Assembly: GCF_036174265.1 (NCBI RefSeq)
Contig: NZ_CP108055.1
Span: 8,494,001 to 8,558,000 of the forward strand
Length of the DNA stretch: 64,000 nt
Reading direction: 5' to 3'
Origin: Streptomyces sp. NBC_00285
Lineage (GTDB): Bacteria > Actinomycetota > Actinomycetes > Streptomycetales > Streptomycetaceae
Shown: positions 1-8,290 of the stretch, one piece after another
How positions within the stretch are numbered: the stretch's first letter is position 1
Layout: each line of letters begins with the position of its first letter
Notes under the pieces: model-generated
Database searches by the model: none
What the model was told of the DNA's origin: nothing
The model's input: only the letters and a program-made list of their open reading frames with translations
Position numbers and translations under genes: made by a program

Positions 1-446
1 TGGAGCGCGACGGCCTCACCACGCGGCGCAGGCTGCCCCCGCCCGGCGCGGCCTATGTGTACGAACTCACCGCGCGCGGACGCGAGTTGCTGCCGGTGCT
101 CCAGGCTCTCGGTACCTGGGGCGGTCCCGAACTCGGCGAACGACGGCCCACCGACGCGGTACGCGCGCACTGGTTCGCGTTGCCCCTGCTGCGCTCGCTG
201 GAGGGCGAGGGCCTCGTCGAAGTCCGCCTGGAGGAGGGGGACTTCCATCTGCACGTCGGCGCGCAGGACGGTCCCGCGTACGGCGACGGGCCCGCCCCCG
301 GGGAGCCCGACGCCCGGCTGGTCCTGGACGCCGGGACCTGCGGGGCCGTCGCCCGGGGGGAGTTGAGCCTGTCGGACGCGGTGCGGGACGGGCGGGTCGA
401 GGTGAGCGGCCAGGGCACGATCGCCAAGGCACTGCGCGAGGTGTGA
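1..446 (+). CDS. HxlR-type winged-helix regulator, C-terminal part (5' truncated by window)
   Basis: The reading frame is open from position 3 and continues to a TGA at 444-446, so the N-terminal DNA-binding helices lie outside the window. What remains starts in the winged-helix wing (ERDGLTTRRRLPPPG, then YELTARGRELLPVL), the usual ending of an HxlR/MarR-like wHTH domain. After it comes a roughly 100-residue C-terminal domain of the SCP2-like type often fused to HxlR regulators in actinomycetes. The target is unknown. A hairpin follows directly, and the next gene is convergent. Confidence 0.75.
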   Translation, partial: ERDGLTTRRRLPPPGAAYVYELTARGRELLPVLQALGTWGGPELGERRPTDAVRAHWFALPLLRSLEGEGLVEVRLEEGDFHLHVGAQDGPAYGDGPAPGEPDARLVLDAGTCGAVARGELSLSDAVRDGRVEVSGQGTIAKALREV

Positions 447-453
447 ACGCGAA

Positions 454-477
454 GAAGACCCGCCGGAGCGGGCCTTC
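454..477. terminator. Hairpin between convergent genes
   Basis: GAAG-a-CCCGC, loop cgga, GCGGG-c-CTTC forms a stem-loop starting 7 bases after the regulator stop codon. There is no clear U-tract, as is usual in Streptomyces. It could serve both converging transcripts. Confidence 0.55.
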
Positions 478-525
478 TCGGTGCTGCTGCAGATCAGGAG
501 GGGCGAGGGAGGGAGTCAGGAGAGC

Positions 526-1341
526 TCAGGCCCCCGGCGGTACCCGGGTCGGCCGACCGGACCCGCGCGTCAGCGCGTACCCGCCGACGCCCGCCAGCGC
601 GGCCAGCGCGCCGCCCACCGCGGTCCACACCCAACGGTCGGACCACCAGCCGGAGGACCACCCGTCCTCGGGCTCGATGGCGGACAGCACGGCGGACTTC
701 GAGTCCGTCGAACCGTCGTCCTCCGCCTCGGACTTCACGGCGATGCCCGGCACCAGCGGCTCGGCCAGCGAACCGTCCACCGCGGCCGAACCGCCGATGT
801 CCTTGGAATCGACCCGCACTTCGGTGCTGACCGGAAGACCGAGGTCGGCCGTCGTGAGGCCGACGACCGTCAGCCGGACGTAGTACGTGCCCGGCAGCGG
901 GTCGTTGGCCCAGGCCTGTGACCAGGCGCGGACCGTGCGCAGCGTGCAGGCCAGCTCCACCGAGGACGCGTCCGGCGTGGCGGTCCGGGTCTGGGCGCCG
1001 TACTGGCAGGACTGGCGGCGCCGCAGTCCGTCGTACACGTCGACCTGCCAGGTCTCGGTGGCGTGGGTCTCGGGCAGCTTCACCGTCGCCTTGACGGTGG
1101 GACGCTGGCCCGAGTCCGCGGGGAACGACCAGTACAGGTAGTCGCCCGCCGAGCCGTTCGCGGTGGCCGTCTGCCCCTGCTCGATCTCCGTCGCATCACG
1201 GAAGGACGTGCCCGCGAGGGTGGGCGCGGCACTGTCCGTCGAGGCCGAATCCGTGGGCGTCGGCGTCGAGTCGGCCACCGCGGGAGAGACCGCGAGCCCG
1301 AGCAGCAGCGCCGCGGCGCCCACCATACGTGTGATCCGCAT
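526..1341 (-). CDS. Secreted, C-terminally anchored protein downstream of VWA protein
   Basis: A 271-aa protein begins with an apparent Sec signal peptide (MRITRMVGAAALLLGLAVSP, cleavage near AVA-DS). A Ser/Thr/Pro-rich stretch and a beta-rich extracellular region follow. Near the C-terminus there is one transmembrane segment (WVWTAVGGALAALAGVGGYA) and a short basic tail. Its ATG overlaps the TGA of the upstream VWA gene by one base, so the two are translationally coupled and probably act together at the cell surface. No catalytic motif is recognised. The frame stays open upstream, but the signal peptide and overlap fix the start at 1341. Confidence 0.8.
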   Translation of the reverse strand: MRITRMVGAAALLLGLAVSPAVADSTPTPTDSASTDSAAPTLAGTSFRDATEIEQGQTATANGSAGDYLYWSFPADSGQRPTVKATVKLPETHATETWQVDVYDGLRRRQSCQYGAQTRTATPDASSVELACTLRTVRAWSQAWANDPLPGTYYVRLTVVGLTTADLGLPVSTEVRVDSKDIGGSAAVDGSLAEPLVPGIAVKSEAEDDGSTDSKSAVLSAIEPEDGWSSGWWSDRWVWTAVGGALAALAGVGGYALTRGSGRPTRVPPGA

Positions 1342-2606
1342 CAGTTGGTCCTCCAGACCGCGAGCCGCCAGCGCGACAGCCAGCCCCACAGCAGACCGGC
1401 GACGAACCCGGCGAGAATCAGCGCGCCGAGCAGCCACCAGCCGCGCCCGAGGCCGAAGGAGGCCACGTCGCTCGCCGTCGACGGCCCGTCCACGACATCG
1501 ACGGTCAGTTCCAGCGGCAGCCCCGGAGCGGTCTTCACCCCGGCGCCCGCCGAATAGGAGTTGGTGACCTGGAGACACACCGTCTCGGCCGCCGTGTCGT
1601 CCTCGTCGCTCTCCGCCTTCGGATACCTGAGCCCCGTGGAGATCATGTCGGCGCGGCCGTTGCCCGCCGCCTCACCGCGCACGATCTCCCGGCCGTGCAC
1701 GGTCACCGCCCGCAGCAGCACCCCGTACGAGGGGTTCACCGTCCGGTCGGCCGCCACGCTCACCGAAGCCCGCAGCTCCTGGCCGGGGTTCACGTCGACC
1801 CGGTACCAGCGCTGCCGGCCGAACTCCTCGCGGTCGGTGTACAGCCCTGACTTCAGCGCGGGCGCGTCGGTGCAGGCGTCGGTGCCCTCGGTGGCCACCG
1901 GCGTCACCACCGGATCGGCCGCCCGGTCCACCAACTGGTTGACCTTGTCGGTGAGTTCGTCGGCGTGCTCGACCGAGGTGTAGGTGCCGCCGGTCGCCTC
2001 GGCGATGCAGCTGAGCTGCCGGCTCATCTTGGTGTTGGGGACCAGGCCGAGGGTGTCGATGGTCATGTCGACGCCCTTCGCGGCGATCTCGCGGGCCACC
2101 TCGCACGGATCGAGCGGAGCGCAGGTGTCCTCGCCGTCCGTGATCAGCACGATCCGCTTGGAGCCGTCGCCCTTCGTGAAGTCACCGGCCGCCTTCAGCA
2201 GCGCGGGTCCGATCGGGGTCCAGCCGGTGGGGGAGAGGGTGGCCACCGCCGACTTGGCCTCGGTGCGGTTCAGTGTGCTGACCGGGTAGAGCTGGGCGGT
2301 GTCCTTGCAGCCCGTCTTCTGGTCGTCGCCCGGGTAGTTGGCGCCGAGGGTCCGGATGCCGAGCTGGACCTCCTCGGGCGTCGCGTCCAGCACCTCGTTG
2401 AAGGCCTGCTTCGCCGCCGCCATCCGGGTGCCGCCGTCGATGTCCGTCGTCCGCATCGAGCCGCTCACGTCGAGGACGAGATCGACCTGCGGCGCGGCCT
2501 GGCCCGTGGGTTCACCGGCGACCGCCGCGACCGGGAAGGCGACTCCGGCCGTCAGGGCGGTGAGCAGGGCGCACACTCCTGCCGCCAGCCGTTTACTTGT
2601 GATCAT
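1341..2606 (-). CDS. Secreted VWA-domain protein with C-terminal membrane anchor
   Basis: This 421-aa protein has a signal peptide (about residues 1-30). A von Willebrand factor A domain (about 40-215) carries an intact MIDAS: DVSGSM for the DxSxS motif, a downstream Thr in GWTPIGPAL, and Asp in LITDGEDTC. The C-terminal half is extracellular and beta-rich. A transmembrane helix (WWLLGALILAGFVAGLLWGW) and basic tail suggest anchoring with the VWA domain outside. An AGGATCC ribosome site precedes the ATG. It lies 45 bp downstream of a siderophore synthetase on the same strand, but nothing ties it to iron. The partner and ligand are unknown. Confidence 0.85.
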   Translation of the reverse strand: MITSKRLAAGVCALLTALTAGVAFPVAAVAGEPTGQAAPQVDLVLDVSGSMRTTDIDGGTRMAAAKQAFNEVLDATPEEVQLGIRTLGANYPGDDQKTGCKDTAQLYPVSTLNRTEAKSAVATLSPTGWTPIGPALLKAAGDFTKGDGSKRIVLITDGEDTCAPLDPCEVAREIAAKGVDMTIDTLGLVPNTKMSRQLSCIAEATGGTYTSVEHADELTDKVNQLVDRAADPVVTPVATEGTDACTDAPALKSGLYTDREEFGRQRWYRVDVNPGQELRASVSVAADRTVNPSYGVLLRAVTVHGREIVRGEAAGNGRADMISTGLRYPKAESDEDDTAAETVCLQVTNSYSAGAGVKTAPGLPLELTVDVVDGPSTASDVASFGLGRGWWLLGALILAGFVAGLLWGWLSRWRLAVWRTN

Positions 2607-2651
2607 CGCCGGATCCTATTGATCAGGTGCGCCGGGCTCCAAAACGGCCGC

Positions 2652-4139
2652 TCAGAACAGGGGGTTGGGCAGCTCGGTCCACTGGTCGCCCGGCGTCCCC
2701 GGCGACAGCCGCATCGACGTCAACGCCTTCGCGGGCAGCGGCTGTTCGAGCAGCGCGGCCAGATCAGGGGTGCGCGGCAGATCCCGTACGGCGATCTCCA
2801 GCGCCCCGCGCAGTGCCGTCGCCGAACCCGCCGTGGCCGCAAGGGCTCCCGCCACCAGGGAGCCGAACAGCTTGCGCCGCAGGGTGGTTTCGTCGTCCGT
2901 GACGATCCGTCCGGACAGGGCCGGGACAGGAACGCCGTGCCGGGCCAGCCGTGCGGGGCTGACCCGGATGTCGGCGAGGTCCCGGTACACCAGGCGCACC
3001 GGCGCGTCCGACCCGGACAGGACGACGAGGAGATTCTGACCGTGTGCTTCCAGGGCGACCCCGAGCTCCAGCAGACGCAGTCCGGCGGTGAGGGCCAGCC
3101 GGGTGAACTCGGCGAGCCAGGCTGGGGAGTTCGGCAGATGGGTGGTGGCGAGGGCCGCCACCGGGAGGACCCGGTCGCCGTACACCTGCGGGGATTCACG
3201 CAACACGGCGGCGAGATCGGGGGAGTCGGCGGTCGCGGCGCCCAGGGTCCGGGTGAAGTGCAGCAGGCCGTCCGTGTGTTCCGACAGTGCCTCCGCGAAC
3301 TCGGAGAGGGTCGCGGACATGGTGATCGAGTAGCCCGAGATGTCCCGCACCGAGGACGTCAGTCGGGCGCTCAGCGCTGTCTTGACGTGCTGTGGTCCGT
3401 CCGTGAGGGCGAGGGTGCGCAGGGACATCAGCGGGTGCGCGTCGAGGCCCTCGGTCACGGCCCGCTTCAGCACATGCTCCGCCTGCCACGGATGCGCGGG
3501 CAGCAACAATCGGTCCCCGTCCCGCAGTTCGGACGGCCACGCACCCGTCATCAGGCACTCGTCCACCCGGACCGGCACCAACCCCAGCCGCACCAGCGGC
3601 CGGTGCTCGGGCCCGTAGGCCAGCTGCTCCGCCACCGAGAAACCGGGCCTGGAACGGCAGTTGGGGTGGTAGGGGTGCCCGTCGACGATCCGCTGTTCCC
3701 ACTCCCAGTCGGACACCGGCCACTTCTCCGTGCGGGATGCCTGCCCGGCCCTCGACAGCGCCAACGACAGGACACTGTCCGTGAGTTCGGCCGCGAGGCC
3801 CGCGCCGTGCGGTACGCCGAGGCCGGTCATCAGCCGCGCCGGATCGTCGTACGCGGCCTGGTCGAGCCGTACGACGGTGACGTAGGCGGCCGTGGCGTAC
3901 GGGTCCGGGTGCGGGCCGTGCAGTCGGCGGCCGTCCGAAAGGCGCAGCGTCAGCCCGTCCCGGCCCGTCTGCCGCGCCGCGATCCAGGGCAGCGGTTCAT
4001 GCGTGAGCCCACGCCACAGCCGGGTCAGCACGGCCGCCCGCGCGCCGGGCAGTTCTGCCGCGTACCGCGCAGCGAGGCCGGGGCGCACGACGGCCAGCTC
4101 TGCGGCGAACTGGGCCTCGGCGGCTGAGGGACGGTGCAC
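2652..4139 (-). CDS. NIS siderophore synthetase, IucA/IucC family
   Basis: A 495-aa ATP-dependent synthetase of the NRPS-independent siderophore type, which adenylates a carboxylate such as citrate and condenses it with an amine or hydroxylamine. Family landmarks are present: GHPYHPNCRSRPGFS, LPAHPWQ, KTALSARLTSSVRDIS, EAHGQNLLV, YRDLADIRV, and the C-terminal KALTSMRL...NPLF. The GTG start is preceded by GAGGAG at proper spacing. It is divergent from a second NIS synthetase 74 bp away, as in two-synthetase pathways where one acts on each carboxyl. No decarboxylase, N-hydroxylase, acyltransferase or ABC uptake gene is next to it, so the product cannot be named. Confidence 0.9.
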   Translation of the reverse strand: MHRPSAAEAQFAAELAVVRPGLAARYAAELPGARAAVLTRLWRGLTHEPLPWIAARQTGRDGLTLRLSDGRRLHGPHPDPYATAAYVTVVRLDQAAYDDPARLMTGLGVPHGAGLAAELTDSVLSLALSRAGQASRTEKWPVSDWEWEQRIVDGHPYHPNCRSRPGFSVAEQLAYGPEHRPLVRLGLVPVRVDECLMTGAWPSELRDGDRLLLPAHPWQAEHVLKRAVTEGLDAHPLMSLRTLALTDGPQHVKTALSARLTSSVRDISGYSITMSATLSEFAEALSEHTDGLLHFTRTLGAATADSPDLAAVLRESPQVYGDRVLPVAALATTHLPNSPAWLAEFTRLALTAGLRLLELGVALEAHGQNLLVVLSGSDAPVRLVYRDLADIRVSPARLARHGVPVPALSGRIVTDDETTLRRKLFGSLVAGALAATAGSATALRGALEIAVRDLPRTPDLAALLEQPLPAKALTSMRLSPGTPGDQWTELPNPLF

Positions 4140-4165
4140 GGTCGGACTCCTCGGGGACGAGTGGT

Positions 4166-4184
4166 GTCACGGTGGGGCGGTGAC
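4166..4184. promoter_or_regulatory. Inverted repeat in the divergent siderophore promoter region
   Basis: GTCAC (4166-4170) and GTGAC (4180-4184) flank a 9-base spacer in the only intergenic space between the two NIS genes, so it is positioned to act on both promoters. It does not match the TTAGGTTAGGCT-like iron boxes known for DmdR1 in Streptomyces, so iron control is not shown by sequence. Confidence 0.35.
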
Positions 4185-4213
4185 GGCAGACATACTGATC
4201 GTCATCGCCCCAG

Positions 4214-5767
4214 ATGAACCGTAGAGAACGAGTGGATCGCGTGGATCTCCCGCCCCCGCCCCCGTCGGCCTACGTCGACGTAGACGTAGACGTAGACGTC
4301 GTGCACCGCGCCGACGTCTACGCGGCAGCCCCCCTGCTCAACTGCCTGCTGCGCGAGGTGGCCGAGCGGCTCCCGGAACCCGGTGAACGCCCTGTGTACC
4401 GGCTTCCCGGCGGGAGGCTGCTGCGGGTGCTGGGTGAACGCCGGCCCGCCGAGCCCGAGGTGTACACGGCGGGCGGCTGGCGGCGCATCGGCCACACCGA
4501 ACTCGTGAAGCTCGTCGCCGAGGAACTGACCCGGCACACCGGCGTGTCCCACCACGAACTGCCCGCCGAGATGATCGACAGCCGGGACGCGGTGGCCGCC
4601 CTGCTCACGGTCCGGGACCAGGTCGCGGCGCCCGAGGATCCGTATCTGCGCTCCGAACAGTGCCTCGTCACCGGCCATCCCTACCACCCGGCTCCCAAGG
4701 CCCGCGGCGGTGGCCCCGTCGCCGCCTGGCTGCCGTACGCCCCCGAGGCCCATGCCCGCTTCCCGCTGGTCCTGCTCGGCGTGCGCGAGGACGCCGTCGT
4801 CGAGGAGGGTGACACCGCCGCCCTCGACGCGCTCGGAGAGGCCCCGCCCGGCTATCGGCTGCTGCCCGCGCATCCCTGGCAGCTCGACCTGGTGGGCCGC
4901 GCCGATGCCTGTGCGGAGGCCTTCGCGGACGGCCGCCTGATCCGGCTCGGCACGACCGGCTTCGAGACCTGGCCGACGGCGGCGATCCGCACGGTGTACG
5001 CCCCCGGACGCGACCTCTTCCTGAAGTTCAGCCTGGATGTCCGCATCACGAACGACATCCGCCGGCTCTGGCGGCACGACCTGCTCGAACTCCGCCGTAC
5101 GGATGCAGCCGCCGTGAATGCCTTCGCCGCGAGCAACGGCCCCGCCGCCTGGCTGAGCGACCGCGGTTACCGCACCGCGGACTTCGCCTTCGAGGAACTC
5201 GCCGTCCTCGTCCGCGACGGCCTGCACGACCGTGTGCGCCCCGGGACCACCCCGCTGCTCGCCGCGGCCCTCGTGGAGGGATTCGAGGGCAACCCCCTCG
5301 ACGGCACCGCCGATCCGGCGGGCTGGTGGGAGGCATACCTGCGTGCGGTGGTCCCGCCCGCCCTCGCGGCCTTCGGCGACCACGGCGTCGTACTCGAAGC
5401 ACACCTGCAGAACACGCTGATCGCCGTGAATGCCGACGGGATGCCCGTGCAGGCGCTGTTCCGGGACGCCGAGGGCGTGAAGCTGCTCGCGGACGTCCCG
5501 CGCGCGGCCGGGTGGGAGCGGCTGGCGTACTGCCTCGTCGTGAACCACCTGTGCGAGATCGCCGCCGCTCTCGCCGAACGGCACCCAGGCTTCGACCCCT
5601 GGCCCGCCGCCCGCCGCGAACTCGCCCGCCACGACCTCCCCGAAGCGGCCGCCCTGCTCGCCTCGCCCACCCTCCCCGGCAAGACCAACCTGCTGCTGCG
5701 GTGGACCGGCGCGGACGGGGCGGACGCCCGCTATCTGCCGCTGCCGAACCCGCTCGCCGGCGCATGA
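4214..5767 (+). CDS. NIS siderophore synthetase, IucA/IucC family
   Basis: A 517-aa second NIS synthetase with the same landmarks: GHPYHPAPKARGG, LPAHPWQ, KFSLDVRITNDIRR, EAHLQNTL, FRDAEGVKL, KTNLLLRW and a terminal PNPL. It is clearly paralogous to the divergent gene and probably acts on the same scaffold. The start is uncertain. ATG 4214 has no obvious Shine-Dalgarno site, and in-frame GTGs at 4232 and 4241 are alternatives. Residues about 20-28 are a Val-Asp repeat encoded by a hexanucleotide repeat, an unusual N-terminal addition ahead of the conserved domain. Confidence 0.88.
   Translation: MNRRERVDRVDLPPPPPSAYVDVDVDVDVVHRADVYAAAPLLNCLLREVAERLPEPGERPVYRLPGGRLLRVLGERRPAEPEVYTAGGWRRIGHTELVKLVAEELTRHTGVSHHELPAEMIDSRDAVAALLTVRDQVAAPEDPYLRSEQCLVTGHPYHPAPKARGGGPVAAWLPYAPEAHARFPLVLLGVREDAVVEEGDTAALDALGEAPPGYRLLPAHPWQLDLVGRADACAEAFADGRLIRLGTTGFETWPTAAIRTVYAPGRDLFLKFSLDVRITNDIRRLWRHDLLELRRTDAAAVNAFAASNGPAAWLSDRGYRTADFAFEELAVLVRDGLHDRVRPGTTPLLAAALVEGFEGNPLDGTADPAGWWEAYLRAVVPPALAAFGDHGVVLEAHLQNTLIAVNADGMPVQALFRDAEGVKLLADVPRAAGWERLAYCLVVNHLCEIAAALAERHPGFDPWPAARRELARHDLPEAAALLASPTLPGKTNLLLRWTGADGADARYLPLPNPLAGA
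4274..4297 (+). repeat. In-frame hexanucleotide repeat (Val-Asp)4
   Basis: One GTCGAC unit is followed by three exact GTAGAC units within the second NIS synthetase, encoding Val-Asp repeats; the next codon pair is GTCGTG. GTA is a seldom-used Val codon in such GC-rich DNA, which points to slippage rather than selection on codons. Changes in copy number would keep the frame. Confidence 0.7.
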
Positions 5768-6071
5768 GGTGAGCGAGCACCACCGCTGTGCCGGGCGGCG
5801 TCACCTCGGTGGGGTCGCCGACCCGCTCCCGTGGTGAGACCCATGGTCTGCTCGGGGGTGCGGTAGCCCGCGGGGAGGCGGATCCTGACGTGTCCCGGCC
5901 GCCGTTGCCGTCGGCACTCCGCGTCGGTGATCGTCCCCGGCCTCGGCGCTCGGCGCTCGACGGTCCGGCGATCCGCGGCTGCGCCGTGTGGGCGCGAGTG
6001 ACCGTAAGCGTTGCGGGCAGGCAGCGGCGGGGGCCCGAGGGACCCGGCCGGGTGGTCGCCGGGACGGTGTG
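5768..6071. other. Intergenic stretch, no supported gene
   Basis: About 300 bp lie between the siderophore gene and the convergent TetR gene. Short open frames exist on both strands but lack ribosome sites and family motifs. No convincing RNA or mobile element was seen. A decayed gene on the minus strand cannot be excluded. Confidence 0.5.
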
Positions 6072-6650
6072 TCAGAGCACGGCGAGCCGGTCCACCAGCA
6101 GCTCCACCCGCTGGGCGGCGTCCTCCGGCAGCAGCCGTCTCGCCCGGGTCAGGGTCGTAAGGCCGTGCAGGGACGCCCAGAACACCTCGGTGAACAGCCC
6201 CGGGTGGACGCCCTCCCCGGCAACCTCGCCCAGGCTCTCCAACAGCGCGGCGAAGGCGTCCTTGAGGGGTGCCGGGGTGTCCTCGTCCGCGAAGGCCAGG
6301 CCGCCGTCGAGCTGGAACAAGGCGTCGTAGACCGCCGGGTTGTCCGCGGCGAAGTCGAGGTAGGCGCGGGCGAGCGCGGCGACCCGCTCGCGTGGGCCGT
6401 CCGCGGCGGAGGCCGCGGCCCGTACCGCCGCGGCCAGCTCGGCGGCGCCCTCCAGGGCGACGGCGCCGATGATCTCCCGCTTGCCGCGGAAGTGGCTGTA
6501 GAGGACGGGCTGGCTGTACTCGATGCGCTCGGCGAGTCGGCGGGTGGTGACCGCGTCCCAGCCCTGCTGCTCGGCGAGTTCGCGGGCTGTGGCCACGATG
6601 AGGCGCTCGCGCTCCGCCCGTTCGCGCTGCTTGCGTTCCTGTACCGACAT
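6072..6650 (-). CDS. TetR-family repressor
   Basis: A 192-aa protein with an N-terminal TetR helix-turn-helix (about residues 12-58). It starts with ERLIVATARELAEQQGWDAV, followed by TTRRLAERI and the recognition helix region SQPVLYSHFRGKREI. The C-terminal ligand domain is of the WHG type (YDALFQLDGG...). It is transcribed divergently from the DUF1772-type membrane gene. CTAG-containing palindromes between them suggest it represses that gene and itself. The inducing ligand is unknown. Confidence 0.9.
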   Translation of the reverse strand: MSVQERKQRERAERERLIVATARELAEQQGWDAVTTRRLAERIEYSQPVLYSHFRGKREIIGAVALEGAAELAAAVRAAASAADGPRERVAALARAYLDFAADNPAVYDALFQLDGGLAFADEDTPAPLKDAFAALLESLGEVAGEGVHPGLFTEVFWASLHGLTTLTRARRLLPEDAAQRVELLVDRLAVL

Positions 6651-6659
6651 GATTCGATC

Positions 6660-6724
6660 CTAGCACCGCTAGACAATCAAGCGGTATTAGGTCTAGCGTT
6701 GCTTCATCTGCTAGCAACACTAGA
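6660..6724. promoter_or_regulatory. Palindromic operators for the divergent TetR
   Basis: CTAGC-ACC-GCTAG (6660-6672) is a perfect palindrome. TCTAGCGTTGCT (6692-6703) and AGCAACACTAGA (6713-6724) form an 11-of-12 inverted repeat. CTAG is normally scarce in Streptomyces DNA, so four occurrences in 65 bp of a regulator/target intergenic region are a strong operator signal. One palindrome lies close to the regulator start and the other close to the membrane-gene start. Confidence 0.7.
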
Positions 6725-6740
6725 AATGAAGAGGGTCATC

Positions 6741-7187
6741 ATGCTCGACGCACTTGAGGTCGTCACCACCGTGGTCTTCGGCGTGATGGTGGGTGTGGAG
6801 TTCTCCGTCGCCTTCGTCATGAACCCGATCCTCAACGCTCTCCCGGAGGACAGCGGCCAGCTCGGCCACGCCCACGGGGGCCGGATGCTCGGCGCCGTGA
6901 TGCCGGTCTGGTACCTCACTTCGCTGGCTCTCGTCGCGGTCTGGGCCATAGCCGGATGGCACCACCACGGCACCGGCCTCGTGGTCACCGCGGGGGTGCT
7001 GCTGATCCTCAACGTGATCATGTCGCTCCTGCTGCTCGTCCCGATCAACAACCGGAACAAGACGTGGACCCCTGAGAACCGGCCCGCCGACTGGAAGGAG
7101 CAGATGAGCCGCTGGAACCGCTACCACTACGTCCGCGTCGCCGGCCTCATCGCCGCTTTCGCCCTCCTCGTCGCCGCCCTCACCTGA
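6741..7187 (+). CDS. DUF1772-type small integral membrane protein
   Basis: A 148-aa protein with four predicted membrane helices (ALEVVTTVVFGVMVGVEFSV, LTSLALVAVWAIAG, LVVTAGVLLILNVIMSLLLL, and a C-terminal VAGLIAAFALLVAAL). It has the family signature NPILNALP and VPINNRNKTW after helix 3. ATG 6741 is chosen because GAAGAGG lies 6 bases upstream; an ATG at 6726 would add five residues. It is controlled by the divergent TetR. A role in export or stress tolerance is an inference only. A strong terminator follows one base after the stop. Confidence 0.82.
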   Translation: MLDALEVVTTVVFGVMVGVEFSVAFVMNPILNALPEDSGQLGHAHGGRMLGAVMPVWYLTSLALVAVWAIAGWHHHGTGLVVTAGVLLILNVIMSLLLLVPINNRNKTWTPENRPADWKEQMSRWNRYHYVRVAGLIAAFALLVAALT

Positions 7188-7188
7188 G

Positions 7189-7230
7189 GCAGCCGGTCAC
7201 CCGGATCCCGATATCCGGGTGACCGGCTGC
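7189..7230 (+). terminator. Strong 18-bp perfect hairpin terminator
   Basis: Positions 7189-7206 are exactly complementary to 7213-7230 with a 6-base loop (CCCGAT). It begins one base after the stop codon of the membrane protein gene. A perfect 18-bp GC-rich stem is typical of Streptomyces terminators without a U-tract. Confidence 0.85.
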
Positions 7231-7384
7231 CGCTCGATGGATTTCCACACCCCGCCTGACGAGGGACGCCCGGATGCGAGGATGAGGCGTCATGAAGGCA
7301 GGATGATCGGATAGGTTTCCCCGGCTGCACCGCCTTGGAGATGGCCATGGAACACAAGCTGAACGACCCGTGGGGCCCTGGAAG

Positions 7385-8290
7385 ATGTTGAGAGAGGTCA
7401 CTGCCGGCCGCTACGTCGAACCCCTGCGCTCCGGTGGTTCCGTCCCCGGCGTCGTCGAGGCCGACGACCTGGGCACCTACGTCGTGAAGTTCACCGGCTC
7501 CGCCCAGGGCCGCAAGGCGCTGGTCGCCGAGGTGATCGTCGGTGAGCTGGCGCGGGTGCTGGGGCTGCGTTTCCCCGAGCTGGTCCTGGTGCACTTCGAC
7601 CCGGCGATCGCCGACAGCGAGCCGCACCAGGAGGTGCGTGAGCTGCACGCGGCGAGCGCGGGGGTGAACCTCGGCATGGACTACCTGCCGGGCGCGCGTG
7701 ACTTCACCCCGGAGATCGCCAGGACGTTCCCGGTCGACGCCCTGGAGGCCGGCCGGATCGTCTGGCTCGACGCCCTCACCGTCAACGTCGACCGTACGGT
7801 CCACAGCTCGAACCTGATGATCTGGCCGACGCTCGGCATCGCGCCCCCGCGCCTGTGGCTGATCGACCACGGCGCCGCCCTTGTCTTCCACCACCGCTGG
7901 GAGGGCACGGACCCGGCGAAGTCCTACGACTTCCGCCATCACGCCCTCGGCCACTACGGCCCGGACGTGCGCGCCGCCGACGCCGACCTCGCGCCCAGGG
8001 TCACCCTCGACGTCCTGCGCGCTGTCACGGCCGCCGTCCCCGATGCCTGGCTCACCGACTTCGCGACCCCGGACGAGGCGCGCGAGGCCTACGTGACGTA
8101 CCTCCACGCGCGCGTGCGGGCCTCCGAGGCCTGGCTCCCCACAGACTTCCCGACCCGGGAGGAAATCGCCGCCGAGGAAGCCCTCCGCGCGGCGAGGACG
8201 GAGAAGGACCGGCCCACGTGGCTGAAGCGGGTCCCCGACCTGCACGGCAAACCGGCCGCGGAACAGGATTGGTCGGTGCACCTCGGATGA
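7385..8290 (+). CDS. HipA-like family kinase (stand-alone)
   Basis: A protein of about 301 aa starting MLREVTAGRYVEPL. It matches the actinobacterial HipA-like kinase family by pattern: EADDLGTYVVKFTGSAQG (nucleotide-binding strand with the catalytic-type Lys in VVKF), WLDALTVNVDRTVHSSN (catalytic Asp and Asn region) and LWLIDHGAAL (metal-binding Asp). There is no HipB-type antitoxin gene beside it, so a toxin-antitoxin role is not supported. GTG 7370 would add five residues; the ATG at 7385 fits family N-termini better, but neither has a good ribosome site. It overlaps the next gene by 4 bp. Confidence 0.75.
   Translation: MLREVTAGRYVEPLRSGGSVPGVVEADDLGTYVVKFTGSAQGRKALVAEVIVGELARVLGLRFPELVLVHFDPAIADSEPHQEVRELHAASAGVNLGMDYLPGARDFTPEIARTFPVDALEAGRIVWLDALTVNVDRTVHSSNLMIWPTLGIAPPRLWLIDHGAALVFHHRWEGTDPAKSYDFRHHALGHYGPDVRAADADLAPRVTLDVLRAVTAAVPDAWLTDFATPDEAREAYVTYLHARVRASEAWLPTDFPTREEIAAEEALRAARTEKDRPTWLKRVPDLHGKPAAEQDWSVHLG

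Noticed and set aside
1965..4127. Long plus-strand open frame opposite the VWA and siderophore genes
   Set aside because: It is the GC-rich antisense frame of two well-supported genes, has no ribosome site and encodes low-complexity Arg/Gly-rich sequence.
4166..4184. Iron box (DmdR1/IdeR type) in the siderophore intergenic region
   Set aside because: The sequence does not resemble the TTAGGTTAGGCT-like consensus; only a generic inverted repeat is present.
5788..6330. Plus-strand open frame between the siderophore and TetR genes
   Set aside because: It overlaps the TetR gene antisense, lacks a ribosome site and has no recognisable domain.
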